Assembly: GCA_038277395.1 (NCBI GenBank)
Contig: CM076190.1
Coordinates: 247,051,256 to 247,115,255, forward strand
Source of the DNA: Dryocosmus kuriphilus
Taxonomy: Eukaryota > Arthropoda > Insecta > Hymenoptera > Cynipidae
Direction: 5' to 3'
Length of the DNA stretch: 64,000 bases
How positions within the stretch are numbered: the stretch's first letter is position 1; each line of letters begins with the position of its first letter. A program made the position numbers and the translations under genes. Below the pieces are notes generated by a model that was given only the letters and a program-made list of their open reading frames with translations, searched no databases and was not told where the DNA came from. This document shows positions 12,110 to 24,701 of this stretch, piece after piece.

Positions 12110-13972
12110 ACTTTCTGAAAATTAAGGATCTCTTTAATAAATTTAAACAAAAAAAATTTTAATAAATTTAATTTTAAAAGAAATTAATTTTTTTTTTGTA
12201 TTAAAAAAATTAAAATATTTCAAAAGGTTAATAATTATTTTTATAAAAATAAAAAAAATTCCTTCCTGTTTATTTTTGTCCAAATAAAAAAAACAAAATA
12301 AATTAAATTTTAAAAAAATTTAATAAAAAAATATACTAAAAATATATTTGAAATGGCTCTTTTAAATAACTACAATAATTTCTGTCGACTTTGTGTCTTG
12401 CCTCAAAATTTTTTTATTATCTAAGCTAATTTTTCAAACAAAAAAGTCGTGAAAAAACTGAATAATTATATTTGTCTAAGCAAATAAATATTCTTTCTAT
12501 TTATTTTTGTACAAATTAATAAAATTTCTTTCTCGATTTTTTTTGCCTGAAAGTTAGCTTGGTAAAAATATATAATAAAGAAACAAAGATATAAAAAAAA
12601 TGCCTATATAAATAAAAAAAATATTTTAAAATGTATTAAAGAATTAAAAAGTTTCAAAAAGGTTAGAAAAACTTTTTTGTCTGATTAAAAAGCTTTCTTT
12701 ACAATTATTTGGGTGTAAATTAAATAAACTTTCTTTTATAATTTTTACTTTCTGATAAATTAGCCTAGGCTAAGAAAAATATTTTTAAATATAAAAAAAT
12801 ATTTAGCAAATATTAAAAATGACTTTCTTAAACATTACAATAATTTCTGTCGACTTTTTTTCTCACCTCAAAATTTTCTGATTGTCTAAGTTAATTTTTC
12901 CAACAAAAAAAAATCATGAAAAAAGTTAATAATTATTTTTTTCTAGTTAAATAACTATTATTTCTGCTTATTCCTGTGCAAATAAATAAAATTTATTTCT
13001 TGAATTTTTTTTTGCCTTAAAAATTAACTTTGTCAATTAAAAAAAAATATGTAAGAAAAATATTAAAGAGAGTTTTAAAAATTAATAAAAAAAAATATTT
13101 AAAAAAGTATTAAAGAAATAAAAAAGTTCCAAAAAAGTTAGCAATTTTTTTTTGATTAACAAAAATTTCTTTCCAATTATTTGGGTTCAAATTAAATAAA
13201 CTTTTTTTATAATCTTTTCGTTCTGAAAAATTAGCTTAGAATAATAAAAAAAATTTTTAATACAAAAAATATTTAACAAATATTTAAAATGACTTCTTTA
13301 AACAATTAAAATAATTTCTGTCGACTTTATTCTTGCTTCAAAACTTTCTTATTGCTTAGGTTAAGTTTTTCTAGAAAAAAAATCATGAAAAATGTTAATA
13401 ATTATTTTCGTCTAATTAAATGAACATTCTTTCTATTTATTTTTGTCGAAATTAATAAAATTTCTCTCATGATTTTTTTTGTCTGAAAAATTAACTTTCT
13501 CAATTAAAGTAGATATATAAAAATATACAAACATGTTTAAAAAAATCTAAAGAAATAAAAGAAAACTTTAATATAAGCAAATATTTAACAAATATTGAAA
13601 ACTAAGAATGTTTGAAATTACTTTTTTAAACAGCCACAATAGTTTTTCTGTTGACTTTGTTTCTTGCCTCAAAATTTGTTTATTGTCTAAGCTAATTTTT
13701 CCAACAAAAAAATTGTCAGAAAAGTGAATAATTATTTTTGTCTGATAAAATAAACGTTCGTCCTGTTTATTTTTGCACAAATTAATAAAATTGATTAAAA
13801 TTGCTTCTGTGCAATTAAATAAACTTCCTTTCTATTCATTTTTGTCCAAAATAATAAAATTCCTTTCGTTATTCTTTTCTCTGTAAATTTAACTTGGGCA
13901 ATTTAAAAAAAATAATAAAAATGAACAGATTTAAAACTTTTTTAAAACTAAATAAAATATATTCAGAAAAAT
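12110..13972. repeat. 465-bp-type AT-rich satellite, left part
   Basis: Tandem AT-rich units recognised by ATTTCTGTCGACTTTGTTTC followed by TTGCCTCAAAA and TTATTGTCTAAGCTAATTTTTCC. The marker occurs near 12385, 12845, 13317 and 13642. Units are about 465 bp, with some shorter by a sub-repeat. The array lies directly upstream of the first TEX9 coding exon and is interrupted by a retrotransposon at 13986. Confidence 0.85.
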
Positions 13973-13985
13973 TATTAAAGAAATT

Positions 13986-15942
13986 CATCGTTTATTTATA
14001 CTCTCTCCCTTTTACGGGTTTGAGAGTCATTACATAACCATCACATCTTTACATCCAGGGCAGATTTTACAAATACTTATTCCTATACCTTATCCTATAT
14101 GTACATAACTTCTTAATCTTTAATCTAAATCTATGCACTGCCGCTCAAGACCTTGGGCTTCCGTTTCCTCTCGCCATTTCCATTCTATTGATGGTACATT
14201 AATCCTCGACTCTACTGACTTTTCTTTTGTCTTTATACGAATCATTTTGGCTCTTCTCTACCCTGTATGACCTGCTCTTTCTCTCAACCTTTCCAGTTTC
14301 TTCATCCATCCCTAGCACATTCCAAAAAACTACTTTAATCCCTTTTTCGCACTCTCTTTCCCTTCTCCCTACATTCTTCCTCTTATCTCATTCGCAAACC
14401 GCGGCACTTCTACTCTTTTCTTAGTCACCTCTGCTACCCTTCAACCTTGAGACCGCTCTCCTATTTTCAAGTCCTCTCTCTCTCCCTCTTCGTCCCATAT
14501 CCACACCGTCTTATTAACCCACAACTTGTCTCTCCCAAAAAAAACTCTATTCCCTTTTCTCCTCTCCTCCCAAGCCCTCTCTCCTATTAACCATCTTTTC
14601 CTTCTCTCCTTCCATGTCATATCTTCATCAATTCTTTCTTTTCTTCCCCCAAGCACCTTCTTTTTCCTCATTACCTCTCTCCTCTCCACTTCACTTCCCA
14701 GCTTGACTACGTACATCCTCGCTTTTTCTCCTGTCTTGTTGCCCAACCCCTTTATCTCCTGCACCCTGACATTTGCCCCTATGTCCCTCAAAAGTTTCTC
14801 TACCTCCTTCTTTCCCGTTTCGCTTTCTACTTGCAATTCTTTTATAACCACATTTCTCCTTTTCTTTTCCCTTTCAAACCCCTCCATTTTCCATTCTAAC
14901 CCACGTACTCTACTTTTCATTCTCTCATTCTCCTCTCTCAAGTTCACATCTCCCTCTTCCCCGTCCCCACTACCTATCTCCTACGATTCTCTTGACGTTC
15001 AGCTCTGCATTCTAAGGTACGTACCTTATCTCTTCTACCTGCCTTATTACCTTTCTCCCCTCTTCCTGCTTTTTTCTCTGTCCATCCTCCATCCTCTCTA
15101 ATTTTTGTCATACTTTTTCTTTCTCTTTCTTCCAGCACTTTTCCCATTTCTCCCATTTCTCTTTTATCTTTAAGACTATTCCCTCTGTTCCCCTCCCATG
15201 TTCCTTTTCTTCCGCTAGCCCTCTACTCAGTACCTTCTCTAACTCTCGGAACATATTTTCCATTGTGTCTTTTGTCTTATCTACAGCCTTATCCATTGCA
15301 TTACTTGACTCTAACACCTTATCAATTGACTTACAAAAGTCTAACCTCTCTGCGTCGCTCCCACTAGTCCCGCCTGCCTGGCTCGCCACTTCATTCATTG
15401 ACCACTGGGTCAAGTCTCTAATTCCCTTCTTCGGGCAAGTATTGCCCTCTGGCGTTCTGTTGCCTTGGTCTCCTCGTAATCAGCCTGTTACCCTATGGCC
15501 TGATACTCTCCTACCTTACCCACTTATCAACATCTCGCTCCGCTCCCCAAGCTACCCTCACCCTCCCTTTATCCATCGCAATATTTTCACACACAAAGAC
15601 AGTAGTAACTAACAATAACCAGACCTTACCTCACCATCCGTCTTCCCAGACTCGTACAACTTCACTACACTACTCCCTGTCCACCAAAGTAACTAACTAA
15701 CGTAACTAACTAACTAACTTAAAACCTAACCTCACTCTTCAGCATGCACCATTGTTTCTCACTTTTTCCTTTCTTCCCCATTACGCGACCCTTCCACTCA
15801 TTCCACCCACATACCAACTACCATAACTCTACTCACAACCCTTTTTCTTCACCCCACACAACACTTATTCACCTCTAAAGCCAAAACGATCGCTCAAATT
15901 CCTACACCCGTCCCATCACTATCAGCGCCGGAAACGGAAGCC
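13986..15942 (-). mobile_element. Internally deleted non-LTR retrotransposon (family A) with 13-bp TSD
   Basis: The insertion is bounded by a perfect 13-bp direct repeat, TATTAAAGAAATT, at 13973-13985 and 15943-15955, inside the satellite. On the minus strand it has a 5' region, the remains of an ORF1 (15413-14441) and a 3'UTR ending in AAACCCGTAAAAGGGAGAG and a short AAATAAACGATG tail. No endonuclease or reverse transcriptase is present, so it needed another copy's enzymes to move. A shorter copy of the same 3' end lies at 24702-24960. Confidence 0.8.
14441..15413 (-). pseudogene. Non-LTR ORF1 (coiled coil plus RNA-binding type), frame-broken
   Basis: Two minus-strand frames: 15413-15108 gives the N-terminal part (starts MTQWSMNEVASQAGG, then a Lys/Glu-rich helix); 14947-14441 gives a 168-residue C-terminal part with a short coiled coil (MNLREENERMKSRVRGLEWK) followed by RRNVVIKELQVE and RMYVVKLGSEVERREVMRKK, the layout of L1-type ORF1 RNA-binding proteins. 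The two are in different frames, so the gene is broken. No ORF2 follows; the 3'UTR begins right after the stop at 14441. Confidence 0.7.
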
Positions 15943-15955
15943 TATTAAAGAAATT

Positions 15956-18900
15956 AAATATTTCAAAAAAGTTAATAATTATTTTTGCATAATTAAAAAA
16001 AATTTCCTTTTAAATATTTTGGTCCAAATTAAAAACATTTCTTTCTGATTATTTTGATTCAAATTAGAAAAATTAAAAAATTAAAAATTAAATTAAAAAA
16101 TTAAAAATTGAATTTTTAAAAAATATAAGAAAAGTATGTATTAAAAAAATATGTGTAATTACTTTTTCAACAACTACAATAATCTCTGTCGAGTTTCTTT
16201 CTTGTCTCAAAATATTTTTATTGTCTAAGCTAATTTTTCCAACAAAAAGATCGTCAAAAAAGTGAATAATTATTTTTGTCTAAAAAAAATAAACGTTCGT
16301 CCCGTTTATTTTTGCACAAATTAATAAAACTTCTTTCTTGATTTTATTTTGTCTGAAAAATTAACGTGGCAAAAAGATATAATAAAAAAAACAAAAATAT
16401 AAAAAGAATTTCTAAATAAATAAGAAAAATAATTTAAAAAGTATTAAAAAATAAAAAGGTTTCAAAAAATTTAGCAATTTTTTTTCTGATTAACAAAAAA
16501 ATTTTTCCAATTATTTTGGTTTTAGTTAAATAAACTTTCTTAAATAATTTCGTTTTCTGAAAGATTAGCTTAGGCTAATAAAAAAAAATATTTAGCAAAT
16601 ATTAAAAATGACTTTTTTCAACAATTAAAATAATTTCTTTTAACTTTGATTCTTGCTTCAAAATTTCCTTATTTTCTAAGTTAATTTTTCCAAAACAAAA
16701 TCGAGAAAAAAGTTAATAATTATGCTTGTCCCATTAAATAAACCTTCTTTCTATTCATTTTTTCCAAATTACTAAAATTTCTTTAGTTATTTTTTTTTGT
16801 CTGTAAAATTAAGTTGGGCAATTAAAAAAAATAATTAAAGTGAACAAAGATTTAAAACTTCTTTTTAAATAAATAAAATATATTAAAAAAAGTATTGAAG
16901 AAATGGAATATTTAAAAAAAGTTAATAATTATTTTTGCCTAATTAAAAAAATTTCTGTCTAATTATTTTGTTCCAAATTACAAAAATTAAAATAATTTAA
17001 ATTAAATTCAAAATTTAAAAATTAATTTAAATAAAAATTTAGTAAGAAAATATATTTAAAAAATACTTGTAATTACTTTTTTAAACAACTACAATAATTT
17101 CTGTCGACTTTCTTTCTTACCTCAAAATTTTTTTATTGTCTAAGTCAATTTGTCCAACAAAAAAATCGTGAATAAAGTTAATATTGTTAATAATTATTTT
17201 TGTCTAATCAAATAAACATTCTTTATCTTTATTTTTGTACAAATTAAAGTTCTTCTTGATTTTTTTTTTGTCTGAAAAATTGACTTGTCAAAAAAAGATA
17301 ATAAGGAAACAAAAATAAACAAAAATTTCTAAATCAATAAAAGTAATAATTAAAAAAGTATTAAAGAAATAAAAAAATTTCAAAGAAGTTAAAATTTTTT
17401 TTCTGATTTACAAAACTTTCTTTGCAATTATTTTGGTTCAAATTAGTTAAACTTTCTTTTATAATCTTTTTTTTCTGAAAAATTGACTTAGGCTAATAAA
17501 AAGATGTTGAAGTATAAAAAAAATATTTATCAAATATGAAAAATGGCTTTTGTAAACAATTGCAATAATTTCTGTTAACATTGATTCTTGCACAAAAATT
17601 TTCTTATTGTCTATGTTAATTTTTTCAACAAAAAAGTTGTGAGAAAAGTTAATAATTATTTCTGTCTAATTTAATGAAAATCCTTTCTAATTATTTTAGC
17701 CCAAATTAATAAAATTTCTTTCGTTATTTTTTTTTTTGTCTGTAAAGTTAACTTGGGAAATTTAAAAAAATAGTAAAAATGAAAAAAGATATAAAACATT
17801 TTAAAAAGTAAATAAAAACTATTAAGAAAAGTATTGAAAAAATGAAATATTTCAAAAAAGTTAATAATTACTTTTGTCTTAATTAAAAAAAATTTCTTTC
17901 TAAATATTATGATCCAAATAAAATAAATTTTCTTTCATAATCTTTTTCTGAAAAATTAGCTTAGACAAATAGAAAAAATAATAAAAGAATATATAAAATC
18001 TCTTTTTTAAACAATTACAATAGGTTCCTTGGACTTTGTTTCTCACCTCAAAATTTTTTTATTGTCTAAGTTAATTTTTTTAACAATGAAATCGTGAAGA
18101 GCGTTAATAATTATTTCTGTCTAATTTAATGAAAACACTTTCTATTTATTTTTGTCCAAATTAATAAAATTTCTTTTGTTATTTTTTTTTGTCTGTAAAA
18201 TTAACTTGGGCAATTTAAAAAAAATAGTAAAAATGAACAAACATATAAAACTTTTCTAAACATAAATAAAAAATATTATGAAAAATATTAAAGAAATGAA
18301 ATATTTCAAAAAAGTTAATAATTATTTTTGCCTAATTAAAAAAATTGTTTTCTAATTATTTTGGTCCAAATTAAATAAATTTTCCTTCATAAATTTTTTT
18401 TCTGAAAAATTAGATTAGTCAAATAAAAAAAAAATTAAATAAAAAAAAATAATTCAAAAATATCTAAAATGACTTTTTTCAACAACTACAATAATTTTAG
18501 TCGAATTTGTTTCTTGCCTTAAAAGTTTCTGCTTGCCTAAGTTAATTTTTTCAACAATAAAATCATGAAGAACGTTAATAATTATTTTCGTCCAATCAAA
18601 TAAACATTCTTTCTATTTATTTTTGTACAAATTAATCAAATTTTTCTTGTATTTCTTTTTCTGAAAGATTAACTTCGTTAGTTAAAAAAAAATATATATA
18701 TAAAAAAATTTTTCAAAAAATTTCTCAATAAATAAAAAAAATATTTGAGAATGTGTTAATGAAATAAAAATATTTCAAATAAAATTAGTAATTATTTTTT
18801 CTAATTAAAAAAACTTTCTTTCAAATTATTTTGGTCCAAATTAAATAAACTTTTTTTCATAATGTATTATTATCAGTATTATTTTTTATTTTATTTTTTT

Positions 18901-19260
18901 GAATAAAATTTAAAATTTCTTTCATAATCTTCTTTTTTCTGGAAAATTATCTTAAGCTAATAAAAAAATTTGAAATATAAAAAAATATTTAAAAACTAAA
19001 GATATTTAAAGTAACTTTTTTCAACATTTAAAATAATTTCTTTCGACTTTGTTTTTATAAAAAAAGTAATAATATAATATTTAAAATGACTTTCTTAAAT
19101 AATTACAATCATTTCTGTCGACTTTCTGTATTGCCTCAATTTTTTCTTATTGTCTAAGTTAATTTTTCCAACAAAAAATCGAGAAAAAAGCTAATAATTA
19201 TTTTTCTCTAATTAAATAAATTTCCTTTTTATTTACCTTTGTCCAAATTAATAAAAATAT
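15956..19260. repeat. 465-bp-type AT-rich satellite, right part
   Basis: Continuation of the array after the retrotransposon. The TCTGTCGACTTT-type marker occurs near 16188, 16632, 17100, 17569, 18025, 18492, 19035 and 19111, mostly 446-470 bp apart. Sub-units share GTTAATAATTATTTTTGTCTAA and TTCTTTCTATTTATTTTTGT. Nothing coding is visible. Confidence 0.85.
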
Positions 19261-19599
19261 ATTTTTTTGAATAGAAAAATAGAAAATATAATGAGAATAT
19301 AATTAAAAATATATTCAATATATAATAATATAAGAATAATATGATTAAATATAATATGTAAAGAAAATATTAATTAAAATTTTAAAAATAAAATAAATGA
19401 TAATTCTAACATATAAAAAATATTATTTAAAAAACGATACATGATAAAAATTATATATATTAAAAGTTATATATACCTTTAAAAATGAGAAAATTATTCC
19501 TTAAATAATCAAATATTTTTAGTAGTAACGCAAATCCTCGGTTATGGAAAATATTTTGATTGTATCCTATATTGATTTAATATAAATTCAAGGAGGACA

Positions 19600-19690
19600 T
19601 TTGTAAAACAAAAAATCCGCCAATCAACGCCAATCGCACTGCGCCTGCGCAGCGTCTGAAACGGGATTTATTGTATTGGAATTCATGTTT
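19600..19690. promoter_or_regulatory. CCAAT/NRF1-type promoter-like patch
   Basis: A short GC-rich island in AT-rich DNA with two CCAAT boxes (19620-19624, 19630-19634) 10 bp apart and a TGCGCCTGCGCA motif (19640-19651) close to the NRF1 consensus. It could drive a minus-strand transcript with a donor-like AAAG/GTATAT near 19471 leading across the satellite to the TEX9 coding exons; that link is inferred. Confidence 0.45.
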
Positions 19691-19929
19691 GAATTAATAT
19701 CAATTATAATAATTAATAACTAATAATAAGAATAATAAGAATGAGAATGCATAATAACAAGCAGAGTAATAATTATTATTATTTATTAAGTAATATTGAA
19801 AATTAGTGACCTTAAAAAATAAAATTTTAATGCGTGATAATTAAAATAATGAAAGAAAAAAAAATGGTAAAACATTCTCTCCCATTTTCTCGTTTATAAT
19901 AAATTATTATTATTAAATTCATTCAAAAT

Positions 19930-20390
19930 TAAAAATATTTTTTGCTCAGTTACAATTCCTATTAAATAAAATTAAATAAAAAAATTTTTGTTTGAACTTT
20001 CGCAGTTCAAAACATTTTTCTAAGCATTTTCTAAACAACAATTACAATTTCTGCTAAATAAGATAAGATTCTTAGAAAATATATATATTTTGAACTTTTT
20101 AAATCTTAGTTTGTTTTACAGGTATTGTAATTTTTTAGAGAAAAAAATGTTTTAAATTATGAAAGTTCAAAATATTTTTTTCAAAAAATTATAATTCCTA
20201 TTAAATAAAATTAAATTTAAAAAATAGAATACAATATTTTGAGCTCTCAAAGTGCCAAATATTTTTTCTAAAACATAAAATTTCTGTTAAATGAAATAAA
20301 ATTAGAAAAATAAAGAAGAAATTAGAAAAATATAATATTTTGCACCTCCAAAGTTCAAAATATTTTTTCTAAACAATTAAGCTTAGACAA
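19930..20390. repeat. Diverged ~100-bp tandem repeat
   Basis: Four or five diverged copies of a unit containing AAAGTTCAAAATATTTTTTC, then ACAATTACAATTTCTGTTAAA and TAAAATTAG. AT-rich, no gene seen. Confidence 0.6.
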
Positions 20391-20399
20391 AAAATTAAA

Positions 20400-20710
20400 A
20401 AATTAAAAAATTTTTTTAATTAATTGAGTTAAAATTTTATATTGTATTTAATATTTTAAATTATTGAAAAATAAGCTTAAAAAATGATATGTTATTCATA
20501 TCTGAAACTATCTTTTTAAAAAAAATAATATCTAATTTTAAAATAAATGAATTTAATTAATTAATTAATTATTTTAATTTTAAGGAACAAGCTTTTAAAT
20601 AAATATTATATAAAAAACATTAATATTAAAAGTATTTCAAATATAATTTAAAATTTTTTAAAGCTTAAGAAAAAGCCCTTAATCTTAAGCCTGAGAAAAG
20701 AATGATGATG
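20400..20710 (-). repeat. AT-rich repeat B, inverted copy
   Basis: The reverse complement of this stretch matches 23780-24070, including TTTTAAAATTAGATATTATT, an AGATATGAATAA block and ATTTTAACTCAATTAATT. Together the two form inverted arms round the non-LTR element at 20819-23310. Confidence 0.7.
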
Positions 20711-20818
<108 letters not shown>

Positions 20819-23310
20819 GGCCCACCTCCTCCCACAGGTACTCATGACCCGGTACTTCGCTACTAGACACGGTCGTGAACGCGGCAAGTGCTTAGTAGAT
20901 TCGTTGGTGTCAGATGCCGTTTAAAAAATTATTCTGCTTGCGCATTCGTCAATTAAATAATATAGTCCTGCTCCGGACCATGAAGCATCGCAGCTTTTGC
21001 TCAGGCTTAGGGATGCCTGAAGTATGAGTTGTTATTCTGAATAGAGGAAATTCACAAATGAATCAGACAGACGCCCAAAGAATCATTGCTTGTTGTTTTT
21101 TTTTTTCTTTTCTTACAAGCAACGAGTTCCATCAGGCGACATTATCAAAGACATTTGTCCTCTTAGTTCTTATGTCATGTTTGATCAAAAAAATATCAAA
21201 ACGTAGTAAGCGATGCTTATCCCAGGCGCCAAGGGGGCAAAAGCACTCCCCTTAGAGAGAGAGAGAGAGAGAAGCATAGACGAACCTGTTAATGAAAACC
21301 AGAGCATTCGTCCTTTTCTTTTTTTAAAAAGAGATTTATGAACCGGCATCTGAGACAAACGATTCCAAAAATATAATATTACGAGCGATGGACGACATAC
21401 AGAACTTCACAAACGTACACGGACATACACGACACGATAGCGAAAAAAAATAATAAAAATAACAATAACGACAACAACAATAAGAACTTAAAAGAAGTTT
21501 TTTTTAAATAACTAAAAGAATAAATAAAAATAAAATAAATGTTTAGAAGATAGATTAATAAATAAATAAATAAAAATAAAAATGCTATAACATGTCAACA
21601 TCTCTAGTGAACGCGGGATAGCCTTGCCTACAGAAGGCGATTAGCCGCTATCGTTGGTAACGCCCATAAAACTCCGGACGATGCGGCAGGTGTTAAGCAA
21701 TATCGCCTTCTGTATAAGATGTAAAAATTTCCCAGCTCCCAGGTCTTCCAAGTGATGGATGCATCTCACGTGAACGTTTCCTGTGGAAGAGACTACGACC
21801 GGGTGAAGGGTGACTTTCTTCACCCTCCACACGGCCATGATCTCCTGCCTTAACTCCGCATATTTCTGGATCTTCTCAGTATATCGAAGGTGAATGTTCT
21901 TGTTTAAGGTAACACTAATGTCAATAATTCTGACATGGTCATCGCGTTTGTTCCAGCAGAGGACGTCCGGTCGATTATGCCTGACTAGGTGGTCTGTCAG
22001 GATAGTCCTGTCCCAGTAAAGGATATGATGTTCGTTCTCTAGTACTCTTACCGGGGAGTATTTGTAATAAGGCTTACACTCCTTTAGCAAATCAAGATTT
22101 AGGGCAATCTGTTGGTGGATGATCCCAGTAGCATCATTGTGTCTACGGGTATATTCTTGCGAAGTAAGCATCGTACAGCCATCAATGATGTGCTCGATTG
22201 TCTCATTTGGATTCCCACAGAGGCGGCACTTGTCAATAACCGGTTATGGAAAGGAGCTTTCGGCGCTCAATTGAGCGTAATTGGTCAGCTAGGTGTTGTG
22301 CAGTCACCCTCGAGGCTAAGTCCGGATGAAGGCCTATAAAGAGACGATGTTGCTCGCTCGTCAAAAACCCCCCTCCGAAGAAAGCTTCAAAGTGACATCT
22401 GACTACATCCTTGTTCATGGTTTTCCATGATATCCGCTTTCTGATCTGTGTACCCACCTGTTGTTGCTGGAGAACGGTCTCAACCTCGGATCTAATTCGG
22501 CTGATGGTTCTTCTATGGAGGAGATTCTCCCGAGTTATTAGTTGTACTCTCCGACTGAGGTCATCTTCTGTTACTGTCGGTAGTTCCGGGAATTTCGCCA
22601 CAAATTTTCGGCGAAAGGCCATCTCATCTTGTGAACTGGTGATCGCACCTAACTCATTCTGAAATTGGCAACGCATCAAGTACTCATCATGTTGAGGTTG
22701 AAAATTGATGCGTTGCTGCGGTATACCTGCTGAAGTGGTCGGACGTTCGTTGCAGTCCGAAGGATCATCAGCAGTTGTGCCTGGTGACATGGCACCTACC
22801 GCCTCTTGCCGGTGTTCTGGCTGGACAGATTTTTTTTCGGGTGACATGGTTCGAGTTGCCTGTCCATCACGCAACTCGCCGTTGTCAGTCCGAGTACTTT
22901 TACACCCGTCGGTGTCATCAGCGGGAACCCGACGATCTTCTGGTAGCGACCACCGCTTCATAAAATTTTTTAAATTATTCATTTAAGGTTTCTAAACCTA
23001 GGGAAAGGGTAGTCCACCCTCACAGAGCCCCGCATGCAAGGGTATGGTCTATATACTCCAGGAGGCGACCTGGTATCCTAGAGACACCGTACACGACGCC
23101 ACACCCCTGGTGCCACGCAGCCTTAAGCACGGTAGTTCACGCCATGACATGGGGGTTATTCCTTCCGGAACATTCCTGGACCATTGTCCGCGACTGCCTA
23201 TTTAGTAGTGTAACTATATTCTGCAGAAAACCTTAGTACAGGTCCCCTCTATCCGCAACCTGAGGACGCGTCTGGTGGCGTCGTCAAGGGCCCCATCCGA
23301 GATACCGAAA
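20819..23310 (-). mobile_element. Internally deleted non-LTR element with restriction-like endonuclease
   Basis: A GC-richer block (minus strand) bounded by the ATT microsatellite at its 3' side and by a change to AT-rich DNA near 23310 at its 5' side. Order on the minus strand: about 320 bp of 5' leader, a coding region (22982-21641), then a 3'UTR of some 800 bp. The reverse transcriptase is missing. Keeping the 5' leader and 3' end while losing the middle is the layout of short internally deleted derivatives of R2/R4-type elements. AAT-type repeats as insertion site or tail would fit R4/Dong-like elements; that clade assignment is an inference. Confidence 0.6.
21641..22982 (-). pseudogene. 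Non-LTR C-terminal region: zinc knuckle and restriction-like endonuclease, frameshifted
   Basis: Frame 1 (22982-22233, 249 residues, starts MNNLKNFMKRWSLPEDRR) ends at TGA 22233-22235. The neighbouring frame continues at once with a CRLCGNPNETIEHIIDGC knuckle (Cys-x2-Cys..His..Cys) and then runs to 21641. Its RPDVLCWNKRDDHVRIIDI segment gives the PD..D-type pattern of restriction-like endonucleases that nick target DNA in R2/R4-type retrotransposons, followed by the usual YTEKIQKYAELRQEI helix. One frameshift near 22235-22240 separates the parts. No reverse transcriptase motifs (YxDD block) are found upstream, so the copy is deleted as well as frameshifted. Confidence 0.7.
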
Positions 23311-23700
23311 TTTAAAATTCCCGAATTAAATGTTTTAAAAATTTCTTTTAATAAATATTAATTGTTGTTAACATAAAAAATTGTTTTTGATTAATATCTA
23401 TTAAATAAGCATTTTCTGTCGGGAATTTTAAATTTCGCGAATATTATAAACTGTCGGGAATTTTCTAATGTCAGGAAATTAATATTTCGGTATTTTCTTT
23501 GTCGGCAATTTTACAGTGTTGGAAATTTTATTTTTTTCATTTTCAGTCGTCCCAATGATATTAATAATTAGTAATAATAAATGTTTTCCTAATAAATTCA
23601 TTTTATTTTCTTTCGTCCTTTCTAGTTTTTTAAATAAATCTTTTAAAAAAATGTTTGTTTTACTTTTTTTTATTTTTTTTATTTTACTTTTTAAAATTAT

Positions 23701-23702
<2 letters not shown>

Positions 23703-23749
<47 letters not shown>
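23703..23749 (+). repeat. (AAT)n microsatellite
   Basis: About 15 AAT units, the mirror of the (ATT)n run at 20711-20818. It forms the inner end of the right inverted arm. Confidence 0.95.
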
Positions 23750-23750
<1 letters not shown>

Positions 23751-23779
23751 CCTTTTTTTAATTTTAACTTAAATTCATT

Positions 23780-24150
23780 TTTCTCTCAAGTTTAAGATTT
23801 AAGATTTAAGACTTTTTGAAGCAATAAATAATTTTAAATAATATTCAAAATATTTTTGGTATTAAAATTATTTTATGCCATTAATTTTAAAGGTTGTTTC
23901 TTAAAATTAAAAAAAAAATAATGACTTAAATTCAATTATTTTAAAATTAGATATTATTTTTTTTAAATAAGCTTTTAGATATGAATAATGTATGATTTTT
24001 AAAATCTAGTTTTGAATATATTTAAAATAATAAATATAATATTGAATTTTAACTCAATTAATTTCGCAAATTTTAATTTTCATAAATATCTGTAATTAAT
24101 CCTGTTACAAAAGGAAAAAAAAGCAATTTATCTGTTTATGTGATGCAAAC
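23780..24150 (+). repeat. AT-rich repeat B, direct copy 1
   Basis: Matches 24335-24690 in the same direction and 20400-20710 in the opposite one. Shared blocks include GTTTAAGATTTAAG-like, TTTTAAAATTAGATATTATT and AATATAATATTGAATTTT. Confidence 0.7.
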
Positions 24151-24334
24151 TCTTCCTTGTTAATTATTATAATAATTATAATTAATTATAAGAACATTAT
24201 TGTTAAGTGACAATAATCATAATTAGATGATAATATTAATAATTAATTATAATAAATATACTTTTTAATCATTAATAATAATTTTAATAAAAATAATCAT
24301 TGGAATTTTTCATAATTTTTAAATTAAAAGTCAT

Positions 24335-24701
24335 TTTTCTCTTGAAAGCTTAAGATTTAAGAGTAATTTTTCATTATATTTCAAACATTTTCAATATTAA
24401 AATTATTTTATAATATTAGTTTTAAAGTTTGTCCCTTAAAATAAAAGAAAAGATTTATTTTAATAAAAATATTTTTTTTTAAATCAATTAATATGAATCA
24501 AATTCATTTATTTTAAAATTAGATATTATTTTTGAAAAATTTATTTAGCTATGAATAACATATAATTTTTAATAAGTTAAGAATATTGAATATAATATTG
24601 AATTTTGACTCATTAATTACGAAAACTTTTAATTTCTATAAATATTTTTAATTATTCCTGATACTAAAAAATGAATTCATCTTTTTACATCAATAAAATT
24701 T
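24335..24701 (+). repeat. AT-rich repeat B, direct copy 2
   Basis: A diverged duplicate of 23780-24150, about 555 bp downstream. Its 3' end includes the left target duplication (24687-24701) of the next insertion. Confidence 0.7.

Noticed and set aside
14526..15101. 191-codon plus-strand frame (MSLPKKTLFPFLLSS..)
   Set aside because: It is the antisense shadow of the non-LTR ORF1; the Ser/Leu/Phe-rich composition is the complement of Lys/Glu-rich coding.
22411..22986. Plus-strand frames of 60-93 codons across the non-LTR element
   Set aside because: Antisense shadows of the endonuclease-bearing coding region.
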